A DNA stretch of 38,620 bases from contig JANNHP010000135.1 of the NCBI GenBank assembly GCA_031404455.1, forward strand, positions 1 to 38,620, in the 5' to 3' direction. The stretch comes from JANNHP01 sp031404455 (GTDB taxonomy: Bacteria > Planctomycetota > JAJSAM01 > JAJVHW01). How positions within the stretch are numbered: the first letter of the stretch is position 1; the number at the start of each line of letters is the position of its first letter. Under the pieces are notes generated by a model. That model did not search any database and was not told where the DNA came from. It was given only the letters and a program-made list of their open reading frames with translations. Shown piece after piece: positions 1 to 7,944 of the stretch. A program made the translations under genes and the position numbers.

Positions 1-591
1 AGCGACGCGTCGATGGACCCGCAGGACGCGGGCCGCCGCAGCACGCTCCCGCGCCACGAGCTCATCAACCCGACGCCGATTCCCGGGCGCCTGCGCAACG
101 AATCGGAAGAGGGGCTCGACACGCTGCTCAGCGAACTCGAGCGCAATCCCCCGCCCATGACCGGCGTCGAGAGCGACGTCGCGCCGTCGCAGCGCGGACG
201 CGAAGAGCGCCCGTATCGCGGCGGCGATCGGGGAGACCGGGGGAGCGAACCCCGCGGACGCGGAGATCGCGGCAGTCAGGGCGCCCGGGGTGACCGGGGC
301 GACCGGGGCTCCCGTCCGTATCGAGGAGAATCGTCCGAACCGCGCGCCGCGGCTCCGGGCTTCCAGGAACCGGCGCGTGAGGACCGCATGACCACCACAT
401 CCCCCGCCGCCGCGAAACACGACGCTCCGACCGACGACGCGTTCGGAATGGGAGTCTTCGACGAACCCGTCGCGAAGCCCGCGGCCGCGCCGCAGGCCGC
501 GCCCGCACGCGCACCGGCGCCCGCCGTCATCCAGCCGAAGCCGGTGCAACAGGCCGACGCCGACGACGGTTTCGGCGCGGGCCTCCTCTAG
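1..591 (+). CDS. C-terminal part of an Arg/Gly-rich protein (5' end outside window)
   Basis: The frame is open from the first base, so this is probably the tail of a longer gene; the ATG at 13 is a possible but unsupported start. The visible part is low complexity. A short segment with some helical character (about residues 20-45 from that ATG) is followed by an Arg/Gly/Asp-rich stretch with many RGD and RGG-like triplets (about 60-110). An Ala/Pro-rich linker follows, with two similar short acidic phrases, DDAFGMGVF and DDGFGAGLL, the second at the extreme C terminus. RGG-like tails are common on RNA-binding proteins such as DEAD-box helicases and RNase E, but no catalytic domain is visible, so no function is assigned. 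The stop is 13 bases before the mutase start, so the two may be co-transcribed. Confidence 0.6.
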   Translation, partial: SDASMDPQDAGRRSTLPRHELINPTPIPGRLRNESEEGLDTLLSELERNPPPMTGVESDVAPSQRGREERPYRGGDRGDRGSEPRGRGDRGSQGARGDRGDRGSRPYRGESSEPRAAAPGFQEPAREDRMTTTSPAAAKHDAPTDDAFGMGVFDEPVAKPAAAPQAAPARAPAPAVIQPKPVQQADADDGFGAGLL

Positions 592-604
592 CAGGCTTCC
601 ACCC

Positions 605-2209
605 GTGGCGAAACCCGGCAAGGAGCCCGCGCGCGAACCGCCGCGGACCCTGTCGGGACTTCCCCTCGACGCCGTCTACGAGCCCACCTCCGAGACTACG
701 GAAGCCTTCGCGTCGACGGTGGGCAGGCCCGGCGAGCCGCCGTTCACGCGCGGCGTGCGGCCGAACATGTACCGCGGCCGCGTGTGGACGATGCGGCAGT
801 ACGCCGGGTTCACGTCCGCCGCCGAGACGAACGCGCGATTTCGCTACCTGCTCTCGCTCGGACAGACGGGCCTCTCGTGCGCCTTCGACCTGCCCACGCA
901 GATCGGCTACGACAGCGACGAAGACATGTCCGCGGGCGAGGTCGGCAAGGTCGGCGTGCCCGTCAACTCCCTCGCCGACATGGAGATCCTCCTCGCGGAC
1001 ATCCCGCTCGACCGCGTGACGCTGTCGATGACGATCAACGCGACGGCGATCGTGCTGCTCGCGCAGGTCGTCGCCGTGGCGGTGAAGCGCGGCATCCCTC
1101 TCGACGCCGTCGGCGGCACGACGCAGAACGACGTGCTGAAGGAGTTCGCGGCGCGCAACACGCACCGGTTCCCGGTCGAGCAGTCGCTCCGGATGGTCAC
1201 CGACATCATCGAGTGGTCGTCCATGAACCTCCCGAAGTGGAACCCGATCTCCGTGTCGGGCTACCACATGCGCGAGGCCGGCTGCACGGCGCCGCAGGAG
1301 ATCGCCTTCACGCTCGCGAACGGTCTCGCCTACGCGAGGCAGGCCATGGCTCGCGGCCTCGCGCCCGATTCGTTCCTGCCGCGGTTCAGCTTCTTCTTCG
1401 CGTCGCAGATGGACCTCTTCGAGGAGGTCGCGAAGTTCCGCGCGGCACGGCGCCTCTGGGCGCGGCTCGCGAAGGAGCGGCTCGGCGCGACCGCGGCGGA
1501 GAGTCTCATGCTGCGCTTCCACACGCAGACCGCCGGCGTGGCGCTCACGTCGCAGCAGCCCGACAACAACGCGGTGCGCGTCACCATCCAGGCACTCGCC
1601 GCGGTGCTCGGCGGCACGCAGAGCCTCCACACGAACAGCCGCGACGAGGCGATCTCGCTGCCCTCCGAGGAGAGCGTGAGACTCGCGCTCCGCACGCAGC
1701 AGATCCTCGCCGAGGAGACGGGCGTCGCGAGCGTCGTCGATCCCCTCGGCGGCTGTCCGCTGGTCGAGGACCTGACGGACCGGGTCGAGGCCGAGGCCGT
1801 TCGTCTCCTCGAGAAGATCGACGCGATGGGCGGCGGAGTCGCGGCGGTGAAGAGCGGGTGGATCTCCGGCGAGATCGCTCGCGCGGCGTACGACGAGCAG
1901 AAGCGCGTCGAGCGCGGCGCAAAGATCGTCGTCGGCGTGAACCGCTACCGGGTGGACGACGAACCGCCGCCGCGGATCTTCAAGCTCGACGCCTCGCTCG
2001 CCGCCGCGGTGTCGGCCGATCTCACGCGACTGCGCGCGTCGCGCGACGCCGCCGCCGTGGCGACTTCGCTGGCGGAACTGCGCGCGGCCGCCGGCGGAAC
2101 GTCGAACCTCTTCCCGCACGTGCTCGCGTGCGTCCGTAGCTACGCGACGATCGGCGAGATCTGCCGCGAACTCGAAGGCGTCTGGGGGCAGTACGCAGTG
2201 CGCGACTGA
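605..2209 (+). CDS. mcmA1: Methylmalonyl-CoA mutase, catalytic (large) subunit without B12-binding domain
   Basis: Predicted cytoplasmic acyl-CoA mutase, interconverting (R)-methylmalonyl-CoA and succinyl-CoA by an adenosylcobalamin radical mechanism. The 534 residues match the substrate-binding TIM-barrel half. The signature MYRGRVWTMRQYAGF lies near residues 55-69 and SGYHMREAG near 218-226, with H221 the expected catalytic histidine. As I align it by eye, Y66 and R184 (in ARNTHRFP) correspond to the Tyr89/Arg207 pair of the Propionibacterium enzyme, favouring methylmalonyl-CoA over isobutyryl-CoA mutase. The DxHxxG cobalamin-binding domain is absent, as in split archaeal-type enzymes; the partner small subunit is not in this window. 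The start is GTG with only a weak upstream purine stretch. The carboxylase and epimerase genes of the same pathway lie at 8973-12929. Residues 52 and 54 (Arg, Asn) differ from the usual Tyr and Thr. Confidence 0.9.
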   Translation: MAKPGKEPAREPPRTLSGLPLDAVYEPTSETTEAFASTVGRPGEPPFTRGVRPNMYRGRVWTMRQYAGFTSAAETNARFRYLLSLGQTGLSCAFDLPTQIGYDSDEDMSAGEVGKVGVPVNSLADMEILLADIPLDRVTLSMTINATAIVLLAQVVAVAVKRGIPLDAVGGTTQNDVLKEFAARNTHRFPVEQSLRMVTDIIEWSSMNLPKWNPISVSGYHMREAGCTAPQEIAFTLANGLAYARQAMARGLAPDSFLPRFSFFFASQMDLFEEVAKFRAARRLWARLAKERLGATAAESLMLRFHTQTAGVALTSQQPDNNAVRVTIQALAAVLGGTQSLHTNSRDEAISLPSEESVRLALRTQQILAEETGVASVVDPLGGCPLVEDLTDRVEAEAVRLLEKIDAMGGGVAAVKSGWISGEIARAAYDEQKRVERGAKIVVGVNRYRVDDEPPPRIFKLDASLAAAVSADLTRLRASRDAAAVATSLAELRAAAGGTSNLFPHVLACVRSYATIGEICRELEGVWGQYAVRD

Positions 2210-2219
2210 TTGCAGTCGC
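2202..2219 (+). terminator. Small hairpin overlapping the mutase stop codon
   Basis: GCGACT (2202-2207) and AGTCGC (2214-2219) form a 6-bp stem with loop gattgc that overlaps the TGA of the mutase gene. No T-run follows, so terminator function is only suggested. Confidence 0.3.
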
Positions 2220-2371
2220 CGCGCAATCGGCACTTCCGACTCCCGCGGGACGGCGCGGCGCGGAAACGGATTTGGACGCGCCGACGCGAAGCACGGGGAC
2301 GGTAGTCTCGATTCTCCGGTGCGGCGGGGCCCTTGGTTACGGCGAGCGAGGCCGCCCGGTGGAGGTCCGTC

Positions 2372-5300
2372 ATGCGCGCGAACCCGGGATTCGTTCCAGG
2401 AGTGGCATCGGTGCTGGTCGCACTCGGTGCGATCCCTGCGATGGCGCAGGACTACGTGGTGTCGAGCCAGTCGAACCAGTACGTCACCCCGCCGACGTCC
2501 GGAACGACGAACCTGATCGGAACGACGAAGAGCAAGGACGACGTCGCGTTCACGCTGAGCGGGAACACGATCCCGTTCCCGATCTTCTACTTCGGCCAGT
2601 ACCACACGTCGATGGCGGTGTGCTCGAACGGGTTCGTCCAGTTCGGGGTGACGGCGACGCCGGCGACGACGAAGTACGCGTCGGCGTTCCCGCTCTCGGG
2701 CACGAACGACGGCATCTGCGCCGCCGCGTGGGACGACCTCGACGGACTCGCGGTCGGCGCCGTGCTCACCTACTGGACCGACGGGACCGCGCCGAACCGG
2801 CGATTCATCGTCGGATGGTCGACCTGGCAGCAGGCGGCGAACACCGGGAGCCTCGCCTTCCAGATCCAGTTCTACGAGTCGAGCGGACGCATCCAGATGG
2901 CGTACGCGCCCGGCTGGAGCGGGCAGACGCGGTCGAAGGCCGTCGGCATCGACGCCGTCGGCTCCGACACCCGCTACGTCACGCCCGACGGCACCACGCT
3001 CTACTACAACACGCCCGTCGGCCAGCCGACGAACGACTGGCGATTCGATCCGCGCATCACCACGTTCACGGGACGCGTGCTCCACGACCGCTACGTCGTG
3101 GGCGCTTCGGGAATCGGCGCCACCTCGCAATCGAGCATCCCGCTCGCGGGACTCGCGGTCGCGATGCGCAACGCGTCGGGCGCGACGGTCGCGTCCGGCC
3201 TCGCCGACGCCTCGGGGAACTTCACCATCCAGGGATGGGCGCTGCCCGCGACGGAGTCGGGCTCGCTCGCGGTCACGTCGCGGAGCGCGAAGTGCAACGT
3301 GTCCACGTCCGTCGGCGGCGCGCCCTACGCCGTGCAGCTCACGTCGGGCGTCTCGTTCGGTCCCGATGCATCGCTCGGCACGCTCACCATCGCGGAAGGC
3401 AACGATCCGGGCGGCGGCGCGCGTGCGCCGCTGAACGTCGCGCAGGCGATCCAGGGAGCGCACGACTGGTGCGCCTCGCGCACGACCGACTCGATCCCGG
3501 CGGTGGACGTCCTTTACGACGCGACGTCGTCCGCCGTCACCTCGTACACGCCGCCGAGCACCACGAACGCCGTCATCCGCATCGGATCCGGTTCGTCCAA
3601 TCCCGACCCGTGGGACTCCGCCGTGATCCGGAAGACCTACGCGCGGCACGTGCTCGGCGCGATCGCTGCGCGTCCGACGACGACGATCGCGTCCACCTTC
3701 GACAGCGTCACGGACGCCGAGAACGCGTTCGCGGAGGGCTTCGGCTACTACCTGAACGCAGCGATCACGGGTGACACCAAGTACACCGACGGCGTCTCGT
3801 CGAGCGCAGCCACGCAGATCGACACCGAGGCGGCCGCGCCGGCCTCGCCGAAGGGCGCCGGGGTCGCGGCCTGGGTCGCCCTCGCGCTCTACGACCTCGC
3901 CGACGGCTCGAACGAGTCCTGGGACACGTTCGACGGCGTGACGAACGGCGTCGACAAGGTGTTCCTCACGGCGAACTCGCTGTTCGCGCCGGTCACGGCC
4001 TCCACGTTCTACGAAGCCTGGGGCGACCTCGGGTACGACGGGCCGTCGATCGCGCGCAACTTCATCCGCCACGGACTCATCGGCGACGACGCCGACGAGC
4101 CGAACGACGCCGCCGCCGAGGTGAAGTTCGTCACGCCGTTCGGCTTCCGCCGGGCGGGCCGCGTCCTCAACCTCTACAACGAGGACTGGTACGAGTTCCC
4201 GGTCGGTTCGGCGACCGGCGCCGTGACCGTCGACGTGACCTACGACCGCGCGACGATCGACGCGGGCGTCTCGGTCCAGATCCGCAACCAGGCCGGTTCG
4301 GTGCTCGCGACCGGATCGCTCCTCGCCGGGACGAATGCGATCCGCGCGCGGACCGGACCGCTGCCCGCCGGCGTCTACCGCGCACGCGTGGTGCACGATT
4401 CCGGCGACCGCGTCGGCGACTACATGCTGCAGGCGTTCTCGGAGCTCTCGCTCTCGGCGGACTCGTTCCGGCCGTGGACGGTCGGACGTCCGTACAACAT
4501 CCCGGTCAGTGTGACGGGCGGCGTCCCCGAGTACACGCTCAGCGTGGAGGTCCCCTACGTCAAGCCGCCGGGACTCACCCTCGACGGTCCGAACCGCCGC
4601 GTGACCGGCACGCCGACGACGGCGGGCACGTTCACGTTCGCGCTGACGATCCGGGACGTCTGTGAGCCGAACAACCTCGACTCCGTGGACCAGGTGTTCG
4701 TCGTCAATCCGCAGCTCGAGTTCCAGTTCGGCGAGTTCTTCGCCCTGCCGCTCGGCAAGGTGCTCGACCGTCCGGCGCCCTACTCGGGCGGCACTGCGCC
4801 GTTCACCTTCACCACGACGGAGGGTTCGTTCCCGGCCGGGATCGGCTTCGCGCCGGGCGAGTTCCGATTCGTCGGCACGCCGGCCGCCGCGGGAGGCACG
4901 TACTTCAAGCTCGACGCGAGCGACGACGCGGGTTCGGCCGCGACGACCGAGACGATCGGAGTCGTCGCAGTCCCGCTCGGCGGGTCGTCGCCGCTCGGCG
5001 CGGACAAGTCCGCGTGCGGCTTCTGGTTCGACGCCGTGAAAGGCACGTCGGTGTCGATCGGGGCGAAGACGGCCAAGAAGCAGCCGAAGCGAGCACTCCG
5101 GGCGGTGATCGTCGGCCCCGACGGGAGCACCACGATCGCGGCGCCCGCGAAGCCGGGCAACGGGAAGGCGTCGATCGCGAGATTCATCGCGCCGACGACC
5201 GGGCGCTTCTTCTGCATCGTCGCGAGCGACGCGGGCCTCGCCACGGAGATCACCGGCACGGGCAAGCTCACGCTGCCGAAGTCCGGCGCGGGCAACAGCG

Positions 5301-5623
5301 GCGCCTCGTCCTTCGTGCCGGGAGACTCCCTCCCCGTGGAGATCGGCGTCGTCGCCGGCGCGTCCGTGTCGTTCACGACGAAGCCGGACAAGCAGTCCGG
5401 ACTCCTCACCAGGGTGCTCTACCTCGTCGATCCCGACGGCAACGTGATCGCGCTCCCGCCGGGCGAGTTCACCGAGTCGAACGGCGCGGTCAGCTTCACG
5501 CGCACCTTCGCGACGAGCGGCACGTGGACGGTCATGCTCGGCGCGAAGCTCGGCCCGAGCGGCAAGTTCACCTACTCGTACAAGGTGAAGCAGCCGAAGG
5601 GCGGCGTGTACTCGGAAGAGTGA
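2372..5623 (+). CDS. Large secreted multidomain protein (pseudo-metalloprotease-like, PPC-like and putative Ig domains)
   Basis: About 1083 residues. The ATG at 2372 is chosen because GGAGGT lies at 2361-2366 and the encoded N terminus is a good Sec signal peptide ending in AMA-QDY; an upstream in-frame TTG at 2333 adds only charged residues. In order by eye: a beta-rich segment (about 30-215) resembling domains found beside nidogen-like regions; a carboxypeptidase-regulatory-like segment (about 230-310); a region (about 370-480) laid out like a zinc peptidase domain but lacking HExxH; a pre-peptidase C-terminal (PPC)-like domain (about 590-700); two putative Ig-like cadherin-fold modules (about 700-870); and two terminal modules like the N-terminal module of the FG-GAP proteins at 23803-30966. 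Function is unknown; a surface or extracellular role is inferred. It appears to be a single-gene unit ending at a strong hairpin. Confidence 0.85.
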   Translation: MRANPGFVPGVASVLVALGAIPAMAQDYVVSSQSNQYVTPPTSGTTNLIGTTKSKDDVAFTLSGNTIPFPIFYFGQYHTSMAVCSNGFVQFGVTATPATTKYASAFPLSGTNDGICAAAWDDLDGLAVGAVLTYWTDGTAPNRRFIVGWSTWQQAANTGSLAFQIQFYESSGRIQMAYAPGWSGQTRSKAVGIDAVGSDTRYVTPDGTTLYYNTPVGQPTNDWRFDPRITTFTGRVLHDRYVVGASGIGATSQSSIPLAGLAVAMRNASGATVASGLADASGNFTIQGWALPATESGSLAVTSRSAKCNVSTSVGGAPYAVQLTSGVSFGPDASLGTLTIAEGNDPGGGARAPLNVAQAIQGAHDWCASRTTDSIPAVDVLYDATSSAVTSYTPPSTTNAVIRIGSGSSNPDPWDSAVIRKTYARHVLGAIAARPTTTIASTFDSVTDAENAFAEGFGYYLNAAITGDTKYTDGVSSSAATQIDTEAAAPASPKGAGVAAWVALALYDLADGSNESWDTFDGVTNGVDKVFLTANSLFAPVTASTFYEAWGDLGYDGPSIARNFIRHGLIGDDADEPNDAAAEVKFVTPFGFRRAGRVLNLYNEDWYEFPVGSATGAVTVDVTYDRATIDAGVSVQIRNQAGSVLATGSLLAGTNAIRARTGPLPAGVYRARVVHDSGDRVGDYMLQAFSELSLSADSFRPWTVGRPYNIPVSVTGGVPEYTLSVEVPYVKPPGLTLDGPNRRVTGTPTTAGTFTFALTIRDVCEPNNLDSVDQVFVVNPQLEFQFGEFFALPLGKVLDRPAPYSGGTAPFTFTTTEGSFPAGIGFAPGEFRFVGTPAAAGGTYFKLDASDDAGSAATTETIGVVAVPLGGSSPLGADKSACGFWFDAVKGTSVSIGAKTAKKQPKRALRAVIVGPDGSTTIAAPAKPGNGKASIARFIAPTTGRFFCIVASDAGLATEITGTGKLTLPKSGAGNSGASSFVPGDSLPVEIGVVAGASVSFTTKPDKQSGLLTRVLYLVDPDGNVIALPPGEFTESNGAVSFTRTFATSGTWTVMLGAKLGPSGKFTYSYKVKQPKGGVYSEE

Positions 5624-5706
5624 CGGCGCGCGGAGGAAGCGCGAGCCGCGAATGGCCTCTTGCTCGATCCCGGGAACGACCTCTCCGCGGCCCGCCCATC
5701 TCGTGC

Positions 5707-6186
5707 CTATCCCGAATCCGCGCCTCGCGGATTCGGGAACATCCGCTCCATCACCTTGTAGTTCCCGTCCACCCACCCGAGCTTCGCGTACGTCGCCTGT
5801 GCCCGTTCGTTCTGGTTCCAGACGTAGAGGCGCAGGCCGACGCTCCCGGCCGCGCGGGCCTCGGTCGCGACGTGGCCGTGAAGCGCCCTGAACACTCCGA
5901 GCCCGCGCATCGCGGGCTCGACGTAGACGCTCTGCAGCCACCACACGTCGCCGTTGCGCCAGTCGCTCCACTCGAACGTGACCATCGTCTGCCCCACCAC
6001 CAGGCCGCCGATCTCGGCGACGAAGTAGAGGCACTTCGACGGATCGGAGACGGCCGTGCGCACGCCCGGGCGGATCACCGCCGGATCGAGCACGTGGTCC
6101 TCCGTCTCACGGGCCATGGCGATGTTGAAGCGGGCGATCACCTCGGCGTCGTCGAGCGTCGCGCGGCGGACGTGGATCTCGCTCAT
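5707..6186 (-). CDS. GNAT-family N-acetyltransferase
   Basis: A 159-residue protein of the usual GNAT length, predicted to move an acetyl group from acetyl-CoA to an unknown amine. It opens with the typical IHVRRATLDDAEVIARFN. The acetyl-CoA-binding motif A is visible as VYVEPAMRGLGVFRALHGHV (about residues 93-112) with the R-G-x-G phosphate loop, followed by the C-terminal aromatic segment YAKLGWVDGNYKVMERMF. Its start is 46 bases downstream of the NhaR-like gene on the same strand, so the two may share a transcript. The last codons form half of a strong hairpin. The substrate cannot be inferred. Confidence 0.85.
   Translation of the reverse strand: MSEIHVRRATLDDAEVIARFNIAMARETEDHVLDPAVIRPGVRTAVSDPSKCLYFVAEIGGLVVGQTMVTFEWSDWRNGDVWWLQSVYVEPAMRGLGVFRALHGHVATEARAAGSVGLRLYVWNQNERAQATYAKLGWVDGNYKVMERMFPNPRGADSG
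5711..5737. terminator. Perfect 12-bp hairpin between convergent genes
   Basis: CCCGAATCCGCG (5711-5722) and its exact reverse complement (5726-5737) enclose a 3-base loop. The hairpin lies in the last codons of the minus-strand acetyltransferase gene and 88 bases past the stop of the plus-strand secreted protein, so it could terminate transcription from both sides. There is no U-tract. Confidence 0.55.
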
Positions 6187-6232
6187 GGGCGTGCAGTGTC
6201 GCCGAACCCGCAGCCAGGCGTCGAGCGTCGCG

Positions 6233-7132
6233 CTACGCGAAGAGCTCCTCCCGGGCCGCCTGGGAGATCGCGGCGACGGCCGGGTGCCGTATCCGGCGCT
6301 CCACCGTCACCGCATAGAAGCGCTCCCGGACCGCGTCGGTGCTCCCCACCTTGCGCACGCCGAACTGCCGCGCGACCTCGTCCGCGATCGCCGACGGCGC
6401 CGCGAAGGCGCCCGCGCCGCGCTGCGCGAACGCCTTGAGCAGCGCGCTGTCCTCGCACTCGATCGCGACCATGGGGCGCACGCCCACGTCCTCGAACCAC
6501 TGGTCGAGCGAACGGCGCAGCGCCGTGCCGTCGGTGGGCATGAGGAACGGTTCGCCGTCCAGGCTCTTCGGGAAGCGGCGCCTCAGTCGCGCCGCCGACG
6601 AGGGCGGCGCGAGGAACGTGACGCCGCACTCGCCGAGCAGGTGGCTGAACGCCTTCACGCCGACGAGCGGAGACAGCGGCGCGTCGGTCAGCACGACGTC
6701 GAGGTCGTGGCGCGCGAGGTCCGCGGCGAGGCGCTCGGTCTTGTCCTCGCGGCAGACCAGCCGCACTGGCTCAGGCAGGCGCAGGGCGGGCTCGAGCAGC
6801 CGGCAGGCCACCGCCTTCGGGACGGCGTTCGCCACGCCCACCACGAGCCGGAGCGGGCGGCCCGACGGCCGTCCGCGGACGGTCTCCAGGAGTTCGCTGC
6901 CGAGGCCGAAGATCTCGTCGGCGTAGCGGTACACCACCCGCCCCACCTCAGTGAGGACGAGCGACCGGCCGCGACGCTCGAACAGCTTCTCGCCGAGCGC
7001 CGCCTCCAGCTCCTTGACCTGCGCCGACACCGTCGGGTGCGTGAGGTGGAGCTTCGCGGCAGCCTGAGCCACGCCGCCCTCGCGCGCGACCGTCCGGAAG
7101 TAGAGGAGGTGGTGGTAGTTGAGCCAGTCCAC
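6233..7132 (-). CDS. nhaR: LysR-family transcriptional regulator, NhaR type
   Basis: A 299-residue DNA-binding regulator. The GTG at 7132 is chosen because it places VDWLNYHHLLYF at the N terminus, the typical beginning of NhaR proteins; the frame continues upstream but codes for no recognisable domain. The LysR winged helix-turn-helix (about residues 5-62) reads VAREGGVAQAAAKLHLTHPTVSAQVKELEAALGEKLFERRGR, and a two-lobed effector-binding domain follows with the family phrase LPEPVRLVCREDKTERLAADLARHDLDVVLTD. In Escherichia coli NhaR activates a Na+/H+ antiporter gene; no antiporter is present here. It is divergent from the HPF-like gene, and a palindrome in the shared intergenic region is a likely binding site for autoregulation and control of that gene. 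Confidence 0.88.
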   Translation of the reverse strand: MDWLNYHHLLYFRTVAREGGVAQAAAKLHLTHPTVSAQVKELEAALGEKLFERRGRSLVLTEVGRVVYRYADEIFGLGSELLETVRGRPSGRPLRLVVGVANAVPKAVACRLLEPALRLPEPVRLVCREDKTERLAADLARHDLDVVLTDAPLSPLVGVKAFSHLLGECGVTFLAPPSSAARLRRRFPKSLDGEPFLMPTDGTALRRSLDQWFEDVGVRPMVAIECEDSALLKAFAQRGAGAFAAPSAIADEVARQFGVRKVGSTDAVRERFYAVTVERRIRHPAVAAISQAAREELFA

Positions 7133-7140
7133 GCGCACAT

Positions 7141-7177
7141 CATGTCGGTTTTCACGACATGTCGTGTCGCAAATATG
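7141..7177. promoter_or_regulatory. Candidate LysR operator: 14-bp palindrome plus repeated half-site
   Basis: CACGACATGTCGTG at 7153-7166 is a perfect palindrome. The half-site CATGTCG within it (7158-7164) is repeated directly at 7141-7147. The block lies between the divergent nhaR and hpf-like starts. A weak plus-strand promoter (TTTTCA at 7149, AATATG at 7172, 17-base spacer) overlaps it. LysR regulators commonly bind dyads in such divergent promoters; assignment to this regulator is inference. Confidence 0.5.
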
Positions 7178-7237
7178 ACCTTTCACTACGTGCTGTCCGC
7201 CCGTCAAATCCCGCGGTCCCAACCAGGAGGTGCTGCC

Positions 7238-7591
7238 GTGAGGATCGAAGTCATGGGGAGCGGATGCAGCGCGGGGTCGCCCCTGCGCACACACGCCGAG
7301 CGACGGATACTGTTCGCCCTGTCCCGGTTCGCCGGCCGTCTGCGCGAGGTTCGCGTGCGGCTAGGCGACGTCAACGGGCCGCGAGGCGGAGTCGACAAGC
7401 GGTGCACCGTCCTTGTGCGCGGACCCGGCTTCTCCCCGCTCTTCGTGGAGGTCCTCGACTCCGACGTCGTCGCCGCCCTCGACCGGGCGGCGGACCTCGC
7501 CCGGCGCGTCGTGATCCGCGCGCTCGACCGCGCCCGGCCCCGCCTCAGGCTGGCGCCGAGCTTCTCGGGGCTGCGGAGCCACAGGAGTTGA
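7238..7591 (+). CDS. hpf: HPF/RaiA-family ribosome hibernation-like protein
   Basis: A 117-residue protein with start GTG at 7238, supported by AGGAGG at 7225-7230. The central segment FALSRFAGRLREVRVRLGDVNGPRGGVDKRCTVLV (about residues 28-62) and the following helix with VAALDRAADLARRVVIRALDRAR are typical of the beta-alpha-beta-beta-beta-alpha fold of HPF/RaiA proteins, which bind the small ribosomal subunit and hold ribosomes inactive under stress. There is no long C-terminal dimerisation domain, so it is of the short type. It is followed after two bases by a small membrane-protein gene and is divergent from an NhaR-type regulator. Confidence 0.75.
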   Translation: MRIEVMGSGCSAGSPLRTHAERRILFALSRFAGRLREVRVRLGDVNGPRGGVDKRCTVLVRGPGFSPLFVEVLDSDVVAALDRAADLARRVVIRALDRARPRLRLAPSFSGLRSHRS

Positions 7592-7593
7592 GC

Positions 7594-7905
7594 GTGGAGA
7601 GCTTCATGGACTGGGTCGTCCGCCTCGCGGACCGTGTCCGCGGCGCCGGGCCGCCCTCTCGTGCCCGGCGCGCGGGGATCGTGCTCCTCGGATGCGTCGT
7701 GCTGCTCGCCGGCGCGGTGCTCGTGCCGCTTCCGGGGCCCGGCCTGCCGGTCGTCGCCGTCGGGCTCGCGCTGCTCGCGGGCGACTGCAGGTGGGCGCGC
7801 TCGGCGCTCGCGCGCATCCGTGCCCTGCTCGGGAGGCGCGGGAACGGTCCGGGGCAGCCGGGAGGTCCGTCCGCGACGGCGCGGGCCTCGACCGAGAGAA
7901 TCTGA
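7594..7905 (+). CDS. PGPGW-family small transmembrane protein
   Basis: A 103-residue inner-membrane protein. GTG at 7594 is preferred because AGGAG lies at 7583-7587; an in-frame ATG at 7606 is an alternative. Two hydrophobic segments (about residues 28-45 and 50-65) are joined by VPLPGPGLPVV, the signature of the PGPGW family; the second segment continues into LALLAGDCRWARSALARIR. The function of the family is unknown. It starts two bases after the HPF-like gene and precedes a TerC homologue, so the three probably form one transcript. Confidence 0.75.
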   Translation: MESFMDWVVRLADRVRGAGPPSRARRAGIVLLGCVVLLAGAVLVPLPGPGLPVVAVGLALLAGDCRWARSALARIRALLGRRGNGPGQPGGPSATARASTERI

Positions 7906-7944
7906 GAGTCGGGCCGCGACGTCGCGGCGCAGAGGGAGAAATCC

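Noticed and set aside
2333..2371. TTG start for the large secreted protein at 2333
   Set aside because: The ATG at 2372 has a GGAGGT site at the right distance and begins a proper signal peptide; the extra residues would place charged sequence before it.
527..6034. 1835-codon open frame on the minus strand opposite the mutase and the secreted protein
   Set aside because: Composition is Arg/Asp/Glu/Ala-dominated with no domain. It mirrors well-supported plus-strand genes and is the usual stop-free antisense frame of very GC-rich DNA. It also opposes a real acetyltransferase gene in another frame.
7906..7944. yybP-ykoY manganese riboswitch before the TerC/Alx gene
   Set aside because: The gap to the previous gene is only 39 bases, too short for the element, and no conserved core is visible.
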